From: Paguma larvata
Lineage: Eukaryota; Chordata; Mammalia; Carnivora; Viverridae
Assembly (NCBI GenBank): GCA_030068075.1
Contig: CM057841.1
Location: 38,543,030 to 38,607,029, forward strand
Reading direction: 5' to 3'
Length of the DNA stretch: 64,000 nucleotides
In this document: piece after piece, positions 1 through 10,561 of the stretch
Numbering within the stretch: position 1 is the stretch's first letter
How the letters are laid out: each line of letters starts with the position of its first letter
The notes under the pieces: model-generated
Told to the model about the DNA's origin: nothing
The model's database searches: none
Seen by the model: only the letters and a program-made list of their open reading frames with translations
Translations under genes and position numbers: made by a program

Positions 1-236
1 CGAAGCGACTATACCAATTTGGCATTCCCATCAGCAATGAATGTAAATTCTTGGTGATATACAAATTCATCAGTATTTGATGTTCTGCATTTTGGCCATC
101 CCAATCAGTGGGTAGCCATTGTTGTTTTAATTTGCATTTCCCTGATGACATAAGATGTATAATATCTTTTCATATGTTTATTCACCATCTGCATATCTTA
201 TTTGGTGTCTGTTACACTCTTTGGGCCCAACTTTTA
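1..236 (-). mobile_element. L1M LINE fragment, distal part (continues at 1152 and 1369)
   Basis: Reads as the antisense of the L1 region just after the end of ORF2 ('cattcccatcagcaatga', 'gttttaatttgcatttccc', 'cttttcatatgtttat'). The sequence stops matching near 236 and the same L1 resumes at 1152 and 1369, so later insertions split one element. Mutations are numerous, as expected of an old L1M copy. No reading frame survives. Confidence 0.85.
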
Positions 237-1151
237 GAGGAAGAAAACAAAACAAAACAAAAAGTTTTGTTTCTCCTTCACTAACACTCACGATATGCTG
301 ACATGAGATGTGTGGATTTTTTTTCACATATCAGCCAACTCTCTGATAGTAGTGAGGGCACTTCACTTCAATTCAATTCAGTTCAATACAGTTTGAATCA
401 ATTCTGACAGTAACTAGAATTAAGACAGGCCCCACAGGTTAAGGGTGCAGTCCACTAAGATTTCTCCCCACTTTAGACATCAAACACAAGTAGTGGATCC
501 CCAGGTTAGCTACAACCTTCTGTCCAACTTGGCTACAAATTAGAAGTTCCCACAACTCACTTCTTTCATTTGATAATTTGCTAGAATAATTCAAAGAACT
601 CAGGAAAATAGTTTACTTACTAGATAGGAGTTTATTATAAAGAGAGCAGCTAGGTGAAGGAGATGTCTGAGGCAAACGAGGTGAGAATGGAGCAGAGCTT
701 CCACGCCCTCTCCAGCACTCCAAGTGCTCGCCAACCTGGAAGTGATCCAAACCCCTTAGTTCCAAAATTTTTATAGAGGTTTTAACATGCATGCATGGTC
801 AGTTATTCACTCAATCTCTAACTTCTCTCCTTTCTCTGGAGAATGAAGTGTGGAGCTAACAGCTCAAGCCTCTAATTATGATTGGTCTTTCTCGTAAATA
901 GCCTCATCCTGAATGAAGCAATCTAGAAGGCCACTAGAGAGTTGCTTCAGTCGAACAAGAGATGTTCCTATTGCTCAAGAAACTCCAAGCTCTGTGTCAG
1001 GAGCTAGGGTCAAAGTTCAAATATTACAATGAAAGATGTTCCTAGCACTTTTATTGCTTAGGAAGTTACAAAGGTTTTACTAATTCTGGCTAGGAACTGA
1101 GGACTAAGACCAAGGTATACATTTCTCATTATATCACAATATCACAGTCAG
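237..1151 (-). mobile_element. ERV-type solo LTR inserted in the L1
   Basis: Read on the minus strand, this carries an LTR pattern: a polyadenylation-like ATAATAAAC motif (near 630-640), followed by a U5-like stretch with 'tctagcaaattatcaaa', 'cccttaacctgtggggcc' and 'gtcagaattga'. It lies between two halves of one L1, which fits an insertion. I recognise the pattern as a dispersed mammalian LTR but cannot assign the family (ERVL or ERV1). No internal retroviral genes are present. The edges are soft by about 20 bases. Confidence 0.65.
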
Positions 1152-1178
1152 GTGTTTGTTGACTTTTTATTAATGACG

Positions 1179-1368
1179 TTTTTTTTTTTTAATGTGTATT
1201 TATTTTTGACAGGGTGGAAGAAGAGGAGGAGCAGAAAGAGGGGGGGCCAGAGAATCCAAAGCAAGCTCTGCACTGATAGCAGAGAGTCCGAGGTGGGGCT
1301 TCAACTCATGAAGATCATGACCTGAGCCAAAGCTGGACACTCAACTGACTGAGCCACTCAGGTGCCCC
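1179..1368 (-). mobile_element. CAN-SINE (felid SINEC type), antisense
   Basis: Starts with a T-run (the antisense of the A-tail), then 'aatgtgtatttatttttgac', and ends with the antisense tRNA-like head 'gagccactcaggtgcccc'. It interrupts the L1: 'tttttattaatgacg' before it resembles 'tttattgttgag' after it, a probable diverged target-site duplication. It is therefore younger than the L1. Confidence 0.93.
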
Positions 1369-1688
1369 TTTATTGTTGAGTTTTAAGAGTTCTTTGTATA
1401 TTTTTGATAAAAGTCCTAATTCAGATATCTTTCACAAATATTTTCTTTTGTTTTGTGACTTGAGTTTTTCTTTCCCAGCCAGTAACTTTTGTGGAACAGA
1501 AAAGTTTAATTTTAATGAAATCCAGCTTATTAATGCTTTGTTTCATGTATCGTGTCTTGGTGTTGCATCTAAAATATCATTTCCAAACCTGAAGTCAAGT
1601 AGATATTCTCCTATGCTATCTTATAGAAGCCTTATAGTTTCATGTTTTACATTCAGGTCTGTGATCCATTTTGAGCTAATTTTGTAAA
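1369..1688 (-). mobile_element. L1M LINE fragment, ORF2 3' end
   Basis: Continuation of the L1 from 1-236, with a small piece at 1152-1178. The minus strand encodes a decayed version of the ORF2 C-terminus; the stretch reading 'WITDLNVKHETI' resembles the conserved L1 motif 'WIKDLNVRPETI'. A plus-strand open frame of 104 codons at 1373-1687 is an antisense artefact. Confidence 0.85.
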
Positions 1689-1695
1689 GAGTGTA

Positions 1696-1990
1696 GTCTC
1701 TCTCTCTCTATATATATATATAACATATATATGGTATCTATGTTATATAGAGAGAGAGACAGCTAGATAAATTATTATACATATTAATAGTATATATAAT
1801 ATATATGCTATATAATATATAAATTATATGTATATATTTAGTTTTATATTATATAAATTTAGTATACATATATATTAAAAACATATATAAATTTAGTTTT
1901 ATAAAATTTATAAATTTTATAATTATATAAATTTAGTAAATATATAAATTATATATATATATATATGTTATGTATAAATTTAGTTTTATC
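1696..1990. repeat. AT-rich low-complexity tract with (TA)n and (CT/GA)n
   Basis: About 300 bases of TATATA, AAATTTAT and short CT/GA runs. Local arms are partly complementary ('tctctctctctctatata' before 'atatagagagagaga'), so a hairpin is possible at 1696-1762. Probably an expanded and decayed microsatellite at the L1 edge. Confidence 0.9.
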
Positions 1991-2335
1991 GAGGGTTGAA
2001 AATTATGAATTGGGGGCTGACCCTGAACTATATATGTATAATTTAAGCAAAAACCTGTAGGCATAATATGCAGAACCTGGTCTCAACTTAGAAAAATAAT
2101 AATTGAAGGAATATATACATGCATATCCATGTAACTCTATTTGAGAGCATCAAAAAGGCTGATCCATCAGATGGACATGCATCCACACATCTTCAAGCTG
2201 AGAAATGCTAGTAAGATTAAAGTCCACTGATGGAAATGGCAGGAGGGTTTGCCAACTCTGTTAATCAATCACTGATGAACAGAGGCTCACATTTCTTCAA
2301 CTAAGCACATGTGCTCTTTCAATTGAACTTAATCT
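1991..2335. other. Unassigned non-coding stretch
   Basis: No repeat family recognised and no supported gene. Ordinary AT-rich sequence. Confidence 0.6.
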
Positions 2336-2465
2336 AATGACGATAATGCCAACAGTAATGACATTAATAAGAATTTACTGATTGTAAACACCATGCTAAA
2401 ACATCCTGCATGTAGTACCTTATTCAATCTTTGTAACATCAATGTGAAATAGTACAGAATGGAAA
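2336..2465 (-). mobile_element. MIR SINE relic, antisense
   Basis: Resembles the reverse-complement MIR order: 'aagaatttactgattg', 'aaacaccatgctaaaaca', 'accttattcaatctttgtaac'. Strongly diverged. Confidence 0.5.
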
Positions 2466-3298
2466 ATATAGGGTTATAGTGTTCAGTAGTCTCCTTAAGG
2501 TCTTTGAACTAGTAAATAGGAACCTAAAATTACAAATGAAATAACATCTGAACTCCAAATAACATATATAAAAATTCCTCTTGGACTTTGACTCTCCTGG
2601 GCATCTGCCCAGATGCACAGAATAGTCCAGGGCATTCATCAGCTATTGCTACTCCCCCTACTGGTATCTGGTTCTTGCCAAAATGTACCAAAAACATCTC
2701 TTAATGAAAGTTTTATATGGATTCTCTATTGTTTCACTTAAGTGCACATAGTACTTCACAATATTTTACGTAGTAATGGCCTACATGTTCAATGGGACTT
2801 TGTTAATTTTAAATATTGTATGAACCATAAGAATACTATGCAGTAATTCATCGCTCCTTAACAGCATCACTTCATGGAAAAATTATAGTATCATGGTTTA
2901 TACAACTAAGAAACATTTATATTCATTCCATCTTCCCGATTGCCTCTAAATCCTATTTCTACCCAATCTTCTGATCTTTTTTTTAATTTGAAATATGTTG
3001 TTTTAGATAAAGCATGCATATCTTTAAGATTATTACTGTATGAATCATGTAGAAATTTAAATACCATAACTTTTTGAAAAGCAATGTTTGATGAGAAGAT
3101 GAGGGATTCAGGGTCCTTAAAACTTAACCATGCCATCAAAAATGAAAGAAGGCTGGCATAATTATATGGATATTGCTTTGTGTCATAGAAATATTACCAG
3201 AATAATACACAGAATATAGTCTTTGCCAATAATTAGGGAGTTATCATATTCTGGGTTTCACTCATCCCATCTGTAAAATGAATATCTTTGATTATTAT
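2466..3298. other. Unassigned non-coding stretch
   Basis: No gene or clear repeat. Short 'catctgtaaaatgaatat' at about 3269-3286 is MIR-like but too short to call. Open frames at 2439-2639 and 2906-3139 (minus) have no recognisable domain. Confidence 0.6.
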
Positions 3299-3495
3299 CA
3301 GTAGTTCTATAACCTGTCAGGGCATCAGAATCACCAGAGAGGCTTGTTAAAAATAGTCTCCTGGTCCCACTTTCCAGCATAGCTGAGATAATGATGTGTC
3401 TTAGGATATGTACGTGTGTATGAATGTAGACAGGCAAGGAGTTAGGTAAGTATTCATTTATTTTACAGTTTTTCCAAGTGAATCTAATATAGCTC
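3299..3495. mobile_element. MER5A/B-like hAT-Charlie transposon relic
   Basis: Begins with the terminal motif 'cagtagttctataacctg' followed by 'catcagaatcaccagagagg', typical of the MER5 non-autonomous hAT family. The other end is represented by 'tttccaagtgaatctaat' near 3471-3488. Internal part decayed. Confidence 0.75.
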
Positions 3496-3579
3496 GTCTT
3501 TCAGAATAGATTACATCTGATACTGCTCCCAGTTTTTGGATTATTTTACCCATCAAAATCACTATCATGCTATGAATCT

Positions 3580-3925
3580 TAAAGTGTTTTATTGTGGTGT
3601 TAAATTAATTAACAAGGAGGCCATTAAAGGTGATTCTAATAACTTAGTAGCCTACATAAGCAATCGAAAACCTAAACCTGTGAATGCCTCAAGGTTAAGA
3701 ATTCAAAACCTAAGGGCAACCAATCGTAGCCAACTAGGTTTTTCCAAATAGAGCCAACACTTAAGTCATAGCCAATGAAATTATTCCCTTGCTTTGCTTC
3801 CACCTTTTCCTCCGGTTGCTGTTGGTGGAGCACTACTAACTACTCTTGGTGTGGTGCTACCCAGTTCAAACTGATTTTTGCTCAGACTCAAAATTTTTAC
3901 TATGTGTCAGTCCCTCTTTTAACAA
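3580..3925 (+). mobile_element. ERV-type solo LTR (family A, copy 1)
   Basis: Shares order and sequence with the element at 10000-10390 read on the other strand: 'cctcaaggttaagaa', a CCAAT-containing part, 'cttgctttgcttcc', 'tttttgctcagactc' (a decayed form of 'tttgctcaaataaact', the polyadenylation signal) and a terminus '..tcttttaacaa'. The match between two copies in one window supports a dispersed LTR. No internal genes flank it. The 5' edge is uncertain by 40 bases. Confidence 0.65.
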
Positions 3926-3982
3926 TGGTGATGATATGATTTCAGAGCTCTATTGTGTGTACCACAGCAATAATCTTATAGT

Positions 3983-4014
3983 AAAACAAACAAACAAACA
4001 AACAAACAAAAACA
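3983..4014. repeat. (AAAC)n microsatellite
   Basis: About seven units of AAAC/CAAA, slightly interrupted. Confidence 0.95.
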
Positions 4015-4544
4015 AAGAGGAAAGATGATCTGACAAGGAAGAAGAGGTAATGGCTATCCTGGTGACATGTATTACCAGATTCTCAGTGCCTTTTCCACCC
4101 TTCAGGTATGAATTTTTTTCTGGACCAGAAAATTAATGCTCCATCTCTCAAATTCAAGTTTCTTCCTAAGGTGGCCTTCCCAAGGAGTGAGTTTTGAGTA
4201 AGAGGATCCCTTTGCCATGTAAGAGAACTGGTCTGGAAGAGTTCCCAGGAAGGGGAAGAGCAGCCCACCAGGTAGGGAGTGACTGGCACCAGCCCTATTG
4301 GGGTTTACACTGACTATTGAAGCCCTGTTGAGTCTCTGTTTGGTCAAGTACCTACAGAAATCACTTGATTCTGCTTTTCTTGATGAACCAAAAGAAGGTG
4401 GAGTTTGGATATTTAACATGACTTAATTGCTAGCTTTAATGACTTTCTGATTTTCATCAATTGAATGAGAAGTCACTATGGTAAGATGATGCACAGGAGC
4501 GGACAGGATCCTTTAGCTCTGTTATTTCACAGATACTGTATTTA
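4015..4544. other. Unassigned non-coding stretch with two overlapping minus-strand frames
   Basis: Minus-strand frames of 105 and 68 codons overlap at 4083-4419. Neither shows a known domain, and overlapping random frames argue against a gene. No recognised repeat. GC is slightly above the surroundings. Confidence 0.5.
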
Positions 4545-4660
4545 TTTGCTATTATTTGCCACTTTACTAGGCACTAGGAGTAGAGCAATAAGGAGGAAAA
4601 TTAAGCTCCTTATCTGCTAGGATCTTATACTTAGGTGGAAAATAATCATGGCAATAATAT
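4545..4660 (-). mobile_element. L2 LINE 3' end relic, antisense
   Basis: Contains 'ctttactaggcactaggag' and 'ctccttatctgctaggatctta', the reverse-complement order of the L2 3' end ('..ccaggcactgggg..ctcatggagctta..'). Confidence 0.6.
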
Positions 4661-4664
4661 TATC

Positions 4665-4800
4665 ACAGTAACTGTAGATGCTATTTATTGAGTGTATACT
4701 AGGAAGTGTGCTGAACACCTTAGCTTCCTATAACCTCATAACATCCTGGAGCAGGTGTGATTTTTATCTGGATTTTACAGGATCTTGAGAAAGAGGGTCG
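4665..4800 (-). mobile_element. MIR SINE, antisense
   Basis: Reverse-complement MIR core: 'gctatttattgagtgtatac', 'aacctcataacatcctgg', then 'ggattttacaggatcttgag'. Confidence 0.8.
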
Positions 4801-4864
4801 CTTAGTCTAGTGTGAAAACAGATACATATTCGGGTCCGTTGGTCCCAATGTGTCCTATTCTGTT

Positions 4865-4960
4865 TTGGCTTATGACCTGGATTTCAGTCTTCATCATTCT
4901 CTAGCTGTGTGACCTCAAACAAGTTATTTGATTTCTCTGAATATGACCTCTGACTATCAG
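4865..4960 (+). mobile_element. MIR SINE core fragment
   Basis: Contains 'ctctagctgtgtgacctc' and 'aaacaagttatttgatttct', the conserved MIR core. Confidence 0.75.
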
Positions 4961-5030
4961 ATTCTAAATTTGGAAGTGGAATTAAAACATCTACCATGGT
5001 AGTGAAGTTGTAAGAAATTAATAAGAATGA

Positions 5031-5112
5031 AAGGAAGGAAGGAAGGAAGGAAGGAAGGAAGGAAGGAAGGAAGGAAGGAAGGAAGGAAGGAAGGAAGGAA
5101 GGAAGAGAGGAA
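5031..5112. repeat. (GGAA)n microsatellite
   Basis: About 18 uninterrupted GGAA units then 'gagaggaagg'. The plus- and minus-strand frames across it are simple-repeat artefacts. Purine on one strand throughout, so triplex formation and length polymorphism are likely. GGAA arrays are also ETS-factor binding arrays in other genomes. Confidence 0.97.
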
Positions 5113-5757
5113 GGAGAAAAATGTTCCTAGCTCAAAATCTGGCCAGCGATTCATCAATGCCTATTCTTTTTATGAAGTCACTCACAACCTACTTTTCTGT
5201 TTCTCTGTAAAATGAGCAAAAGGTGAATTACTGAAACACATAGTCACCATAAGCATTTGAAATAGAGCTTTCAGTCAGGCAGATGGTGGGGCTTACACTT
5301 TTCTCTTAACAGCTTTCCTTCATGTAGGTTTCTCATCGGGTAAGGTAATTAAGGTTCTCCTTTATGTCAATGTAGTGAACCAGAGAACCTTGCCACAGAC
5401 AAAAAGGAGAAGCCACATGTCTCTCCAGAGTTTAGGGGAGAAGTGTTCCAAAACTGTGTCCCTTGAGAAGCCAATTTATGTAAGGATACTGTTTCTAAAA
5501 AGCCTAGTGAATACAAACATACAAAGGGCACAAAGCAAGGATTCCCTTTCATACACAAATATCCAATTTCTAGTATTGTTTCCACAGGAAGATATTATGA
5601 GTACTATCTTGAAAGACTGAGAATACCTTGTGATTTGTCAATGGTGAGTTCCTTAGTGGTGATATCTGGAAAGAGTGCCTCTGTAAGGAGAAAAAGTGAT
5701 GGAATTCCTGAGGGATTTTATCATTTAACTCAACTTTTCTTCTCCTTAATCTTCAGA
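5113..5757. other. Unassigned non-coding stretch
   Basis: No repeat or gene recognised. The open frames at 5367-5620 lie on both strands over the same bases with no domain. Confidence 0.55.
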
Positions 5758-5770
5758 AGATACTTCTCAG

Positions 5771-5976
5771 GGATGCCAGGGTGTCTCAGTGGGTTAACGG
5801 TCTCATGGTTTTGGTTCAGGTCATTATCTCACTGTTTCATGAGTTTGAGCCCTGTGTCAGGCTACATGCTGACAGTGTGGAGCCTGCAGGACTCTGTCTC
5901 TTCTCTCTCTGCCCCTCCCCCACTTGAGCTCTGTCTCTTTCAAAATAAATACACAAACTTAATTTTAAAAAAAAGT
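5771..5976 (+). mobile_element. CAN-SINE with target-site duplication
   Basis: Diverged head 'gatgccagggtgtctcagtg', CT-rich middle, A-rich tail. The flanks are a 13-base duplication with one mismatch: 'agatacttctcag' (5758-5770) and 'agatacttttcag' (5977-5989). A 129-codon plus frame (5635-6024) runs through it and is not a gene. Confidence 0.93.
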
Positions 5977-5989
5977 AGATACTTTTCAG

Positions 5990-6494
5990 ATGTAGATGTT
6001 AAGGTGGGTCTCCAATTTAGGTGAGTACAAAGATAATCCTAAGGAAAATCTCTGTTATGATCTCTGTTCTCTGGGTTTAGTTTGATTGTGTAGTTCTCAT
6101 TTATAATCTCATTTTTTTCTTTCTTATCTCTTTTGTTAGTTTGTTTGATTTCTTTCTTTCTTTCTTTCCTTTTTTAAAATTTTTTTAAGTGAGCTCTTCC
6201 ACGTAATGCTCTTGTGGTCAGTGTAGATTTATTTTTTTTTTTGAAAAATACTGCACTAAAGACTAGGAAAAAGTGCCTATTAATTATTCATTCATTAAAT
6301 AAAGTTAAGAGTGCATTTGAAATGTAATCTTGATCCCCAGTGTAACACTTAAAGTCTGTATCACTCACCTGCAATTTTGTGTGCATCAAGGAATCTGGTA
6401 TTGAGCTTAGAAAAAGTAGAAGTTTGAATTTAGGACTGTAGGCAAGAAACTTGAGAAAGGAAGATAAGGCCAAGGGCTAGGGTATTCAGCAGCG
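5990..6494. other. Unassigned stretch with T-rich and (CTTT)n tracts
   Basis: Pyrimidine-rich run at about 6110-6190 including (TTTC)n, and a T-run near 6230-6241. Otherwise unassigned; no gene. Confidence 0.6.
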
Positions 6495-6690
6495 GTGAGT
6501 AAATTAATATTTATTTAGTCTTAGCACTTTAAATTTTTTTTCTCATTTAATTCTCACAATAAAGCAAAGAGATAAGCATCATTAGCATCCGTTTCACATT
6601 TAATCAAAGTGAAGCTCCAAGAGGTGAAGGAATTCTTTCCAAGTGACCCAGCTGGTAACCATAGAGCATGTTAAAATTCAAAACTCTTTT
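6495..6690 (-). mobile_element. MIR SINE, antisense
   Basis: 'ctcatttaattctcacaata', 'gtgaagctccaagaggtgaa' and 'ccaagtgacccagctggtaa' follow the reverse-complement MIR order for nearly 200 bases. Confidence 0.8.
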
Positions 6691-6764
6691 TTTTTCCCAT
6701 TGAAAACTTAGCAAAAGTACAAATTTGCATACAGGGTGGGTAGTCTTTACGTATTCTCTAGCCC

Positions 6765-6880
6765 TGGCTTACTACATTGCATCTCAAACTCTTCAAATAT
6801 TAATTCACTTAGAAAGCCCGGCATAGTGTCTTTTACTCAGTAGGCAATCAATAACCATGAGTTATAGTAATGTTTCTGAG
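6765..6880 (+). mobile_element. MIR or L2 3' fragment
   Basis: 'gcccggcatagtgtctttta' then 'cagtaggcaatcaataacca' resembles the shared 3' end of MIR and L2 ('..tggcacatagtaggcgctcaataaa'). Confidence 0.5.
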
Positions 6881-7642
6881 TGTGGTTGAATAGAATTCTA
6901 CTTCATCATTCATCCTGTACCTCCGAGAGATCTAGTGTTTCTGTTTAATGGTTTATATGCTTGAGGGCAAAAGACTTACTTTGCTTAGTGCAGGAGAGGG
7001 AGGGAAAGGAGAAGTGAGGAGTGCTGAGAAGGGAGGGGAAATTAGGAAATTGTAGACCAATATCATCTAAACCCAGACATATAATTAGATCATTTAAAGT
7101 CAAATTCTAAATTATCGTATTGGCTATTTCACTGAAATGACCGAGGGTTTGTGATGAAGCTTACTTATTTGAGTATTGTTGTACTATGGCAATAACGGCA
7201 AAAGTGGAAATAAGTAAAATCCTCTGAGTTTGTGGCAAGCAAAATGCAATTACACATATATATTCAAATATAACGCACTTCTTAACTTTCAGCATTAGCT
7301 CACGTGATCATGGGTTAGATAGTGGCATTTGGTAATGCTTTTCATTCTTTTCTTTCCTTTTCGTCCCTTCCTGTCTGCCTGTCTGCTTTTCTTTGTTCCT
7401 TCATCTTCCTTTCCTTTTCCCCTCTTCCCTTTATTAAGGTTCTTTTCTGAAAATCCCATGTCAGTGTCCCTTGTCCTTATTACATTTTTTTTTTTTCAAA
7501 TTTCTATTTGTCTAAGCAGTAGAAAAATTTTGGAACTAATGCCAGATCTGCTGATTTAGTGGAATAACCTATCCAACCACTCTCTAATTTTGATGACCAA
7601 CTGGATGTATGAATTTATGAATGTCTGTTAACTACTTAAAAC
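6881..7642. other. Unassigned stretch with pyrimidine tract
   Basis: Pyrimidine-rich run at about 7338-7435 (CTTT, CCTT, CTGC mixtures). No gene; the 76-codon frame here is this tract. Confidence 0.6.
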
Positions 7643-7654
7643 CAAAGGCATACT

Positions 7655-7857
7655 GGGGCACCTGGGTGGCTCAGTCAGTTAGGCGCCTGACTTGATTTCA
7701 GCTCAGGTCATGAACTGTGAGATCTCTGAATGAGATCTGAGCCCATGTCAGGCTTGGTACTGCCATAGAGCCTGCTTGGGATTCTCTTTCTTTCTCTGCA
7801 TCTCCCCCTCTTTCTCTCTCTCCCATAATAAATATAAAAATGTTAAAAAAAAAGAAT
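7655..7857 (+). mobile_element. CAN-SINE with perfect target-site duplication
   Basis: Well-kept head 'ggggcacctgggtggctcag', CT-rich middle and A-tail. Flanked by a perfect 11-base duplication 'caaaggcatac' at 7643-7653 and 7858-7868. Confidence 0.96.
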
Positions 7858-7924
7858 CAAAGGCATACATTACTCTCATCAGTAAAAACTATATCCTCAT
7901 GAAACACTGGAGATTCAAATACAG

Positions 7925-7960
<36 letters not shown>

Positions 7961-7980
7961 TATTAATATTATTATATTAT
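7925..7980. repeat. (ATT)n microsatellite
   Basis: About 11 pure ATT units followed by degenerate ATT/ATA. Confidence 0.96.
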
Positions 7981-8181
7981 TTAAAGATATGCTGTCAATG
8001 TAGACATTTTCAGGGGCAAAAGGAAACAGTGATGTCCAAAGTACATACTGACTTTAAAACAAATAGTAATTGTAGAGATAATAAAATGTAAAGTATTCTG
8101 TGTTTTATAATTAAGAAAATGTTAAGATTAAATCCAGAGAGTTGTGAGATAGCTATTATTTTTAATCATAATTCTTTTTAG

Positions 8182-8310
8182 TTTTTGTTTGTTTGTTTGC
8201 TTTTGTTTATTTGTTTTATAAACACTATTGCTTATTGAATATTTAGTGCTAGGTATATGCTAACCACACTGAATGGTGTGGTATTTAATTATCACAGCAA
8301 ATATAAAATA
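8182..8310 (-). mobile_element. (GTTT)n tract then possible MIR relic
   Basis: 8182-8217 is a degenerate GTTT run. 8222-8310 contains 'tattgaatatttagtgctag' and 'gtatttaattatcacagc', weakly like antisense MIR. Confidence 0.4.
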
Positions 8311-9465
8311 TTAATAATATTATATCAAACTCTACTAAGTGACAGATCTACTAGTGGCAGATTTATAGAAAATATGATGGTGTCAAGATCCATGACCATT
8401 GCTATTATGTTATAAAAATTCAACAAACATCCTGACTTTGAAAGAGCTAGGATCTCTTTCAGGGGTTTAGCAGGGACCATGTAAGTAAAGGAACATGATG
8501 TACAATTTCATAGTAACGTTTCTTTTTGACTTTAAAAAGGACTGATGGAGGGAGTCATTGTGTACTAGTTCTAACTCTTGATTGGGACTAAACTCCAAGC
8601 TCCAACTAAAGATGAACATTCAGTCCCACAGGAGAGGTTAAAAGACATACTGCTGTTGACTATAATGTCACCAGCGGCTGCCATACAGTTGGGGTAGCCA
8701 GGGTAGAGTAGAGTATCATTTATAATGCAAAAGGCAGCAAACACAATCAGAGGCAGACCAGATCTCACCAGCTTGCTCTGTATGACATGAGAACATGTGG
8801 AGGAATGAAGTGTTCATAATTATGAATAGCGGCTATATTACCATAACTACATTATTCATGGCTTCAAATGGAAATGCTGTCTTGAAATTCCATGCCACTG
8901 ATTTTATTTTTTCACTTTTAACAGCGATAATTTATCTTGCTCATTGTTTAACCACTCGACAAAGCTTCAAAATATCGGGGTGGGGGGTGGCTCTTCTTTT
9001 AAAATTTCTAAATATGGCACATCGTTTTGGTCATAAACAACAGGTATAATGAAAAGAGCCTTTGGAGAGAGGATCTAGGCAGAGTGGGAAGGACTGTCAG
9101 GCAATTAGTATCTCCAGTCCACTGAGAAGTGAGGAAATGGGCTGCTGATTGCTGTTCTCAAGTGCTCTCTCACCCCCTGGGTTCCAGGGCAAGAATCGGT
9201 CAGCAGAAATTCTGTCCGTCAACAAGATTTTACCACATTGCCTGGATTGTAATTTCAACTTCTTGCCTTTTAAAATAACTTAAGGAAAGTAGTCCTCTCA
9301 AAAGCCCTGATTTTTTTTTGACAAGAACCAAAAAGACACACATATACATACACACTCACCACTTAATTAACAAAAAGAAAGAAGAAAGGACAAGAGAAAA
9401 GGAAGAAAAGTAAAAAGGGAAAGGGATATATCCCTCCTCTCCTGTGGTTCAATCTGTAGCAAACA
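8311..9465. other. Unassigned non-coding stretch
   Basis: Over 1.1 kb without a recognised repeat except a purine-rich run at 9371-9425. Minus frame 8571-8768 (65 codons) and plus frame 8795-9049 (84 codons) have no domain I recognise and no visible splice context. Could include unique conserved DNA (for example 9080-9270). Confidence 0.5.
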
Positions 9466-9469
9466 AGTT

Positions 9470-9592
9470 ATAAGCATTATTTCCTTTCATTAGAAACAGT
9501 GATGGCAACATATGAGGTAGGCATTATTATGCCCATAAAAATAAAATAGAGAATCCAAAGAGTCTGTGGTGTTGCTCAAGGGCAGACAGGAA
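9470..9592 (-). mobile_element. MIR SINE, antisense
   Basis: 'atgaggtaggcattattatg' and 'gttgctcaagggcagacag' match the reverse-complement MIR core. Confidence 0.75.
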
Positions 9593-9641
9593 AAAAAAAC
9601 AACAACCCAAAAAACCAAAACAACAACAACAACAAAAAAAA
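9588..9641. repeat. A-rich (CAA)n tract
   Basis: Runs of A with CAACAACAA units. Confidence 0.9.
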
Positions 9642-9784
9642 GGTTAGAGAGTTAATATTCAATCCCAGGACAGAAAGACAGGAACTCTCTACTTTAGGTA
9701 TTTTCTTCACCAGACCTTATGAAAAGTTGAGTGTTTTATTAATAAATTCTGGGTAGAAACAGGTCTAACCTTTACTAGCAATGC

Positions 9785-9950
9785 AAAAAGAAGTTACTTT
9801 ATCTGTGTAAATCTCATCTACAATACAGAAAGACATAAACTAACATCAACCTTGTAGGAGTGTTGATTGGACTAAATAAGATGATGCCAGTAAAATATTT
9901 CCTACAGGGACCAGCATAGAGAGAATGCTCAATAAGTCATTATTTATGAT
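9785..9950 (+). mobile_element. MIR SINE
   Basis: 'agttactttatctgtgtaaa', 'gtgttgattggactaaataa' and '..atgctcaataagtcattat' follow the MIR sense order to its 3' end. Confidence 0.75.
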
Positions 9951-9999
9951 CATAAAGATGATGAAAGATATTATTTATAGCTCTATATAGCTAGAGAGT

Positions 10000-10388
10000 G
10001 TTAAATGATATACTGAGGCATATTAAAAACTTGAAGAGTTTATTTGAGCAAACATTGATTTGAATCAGGCAGACCTAAATCAAAAGTAGTTGGGAGACCT
10101 CCACTGGAAGGAGCTAAGCAAATGCTTTAGAGAGCAGACTGGAAGCAAAGCGACAGTATTTATTTGACTGGGTACAGCTTAAGCCTTACAGGGAAATGCC
10201 TATTCAACTATTTATGATTGTTTTTTTCTTAAATTTTGATTTCTTAACCTTGAGGCTTTGCATGCATTGAGTCTGGCCTAATGTTTGGTTTGTTTACATA
10301 GGCTGCCAAATTATTAAAGCCATCTCATTCTAAAGACATTTTTCTTTAATTACTTTAGAAAGACTTATAGGTGTACATGCAGATACAG

Positions 10389-10390
<2 letters not shown>
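10000..10390 (-). mobile_element. ERV-type solo LTR (family A, copy 2)
   Basis: On the minus strand it reads 'cctcaaggttaagaaatc', 'cgctttgcttcc', 'tttgctcaaataaactctt' (an intact AATAAA signal) and ends 'tatgcctcagtatatc..ttaacac'. The same order occurs in the plus orientation at 3580-3925, which supports both calls. No internal retroviral sequence adjoins it. Confidence 0.7.

Positions 10391-10391
<1 letters not shown>

Positions 10392-10435
<44 letters not shown>
10392..10435. repeat. (AC)n microsatellite
   Basis: About 21 uninterrupted AC units. Confidence 0.98.
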
Positions 10436-10436
<1 letters not shown>

Positions 10437-10515
10437 TTTTTTACCCTTGAAATATTTGCTAATTCTCTTTCTGTGTTGATGCTTAACACATCATTAGTTA
10501 GAACCAGAGGCCTGA

Positions 10516-10516
10516 T

Positions 10517-10561
<45 letters not shown>
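10516..10561. repeat. (GATA)n microsatellite
   Basis: About 11 uninterrupted GATA units, 80 bases from the AC array. Confidence 0.98.

Noticed and set aside
4083..4419. Overlapping minus frames of 105 and 68 codons
   Set aside because: Two frames over the same bases, no known domain, no splice context. Kept only as unassigned DNA.
5635..6024. 129-codon plus frame
   Set aside because: Most of it is a CAN-SINE with a target-site duplication.
7655..7857. tRNA-like head as a tRNA gene
   Set aside because: It is the SINE promoter region, as in the other CAN-SINEs; no cloverleaf with an intact acceptor stem.
8571..8768. 65-codon minus frame with a hydrophobic start and several cysteines
   Set aside because: Resembles a small secreted protein at first sight, but it is short, isolated and without family similarity I know.
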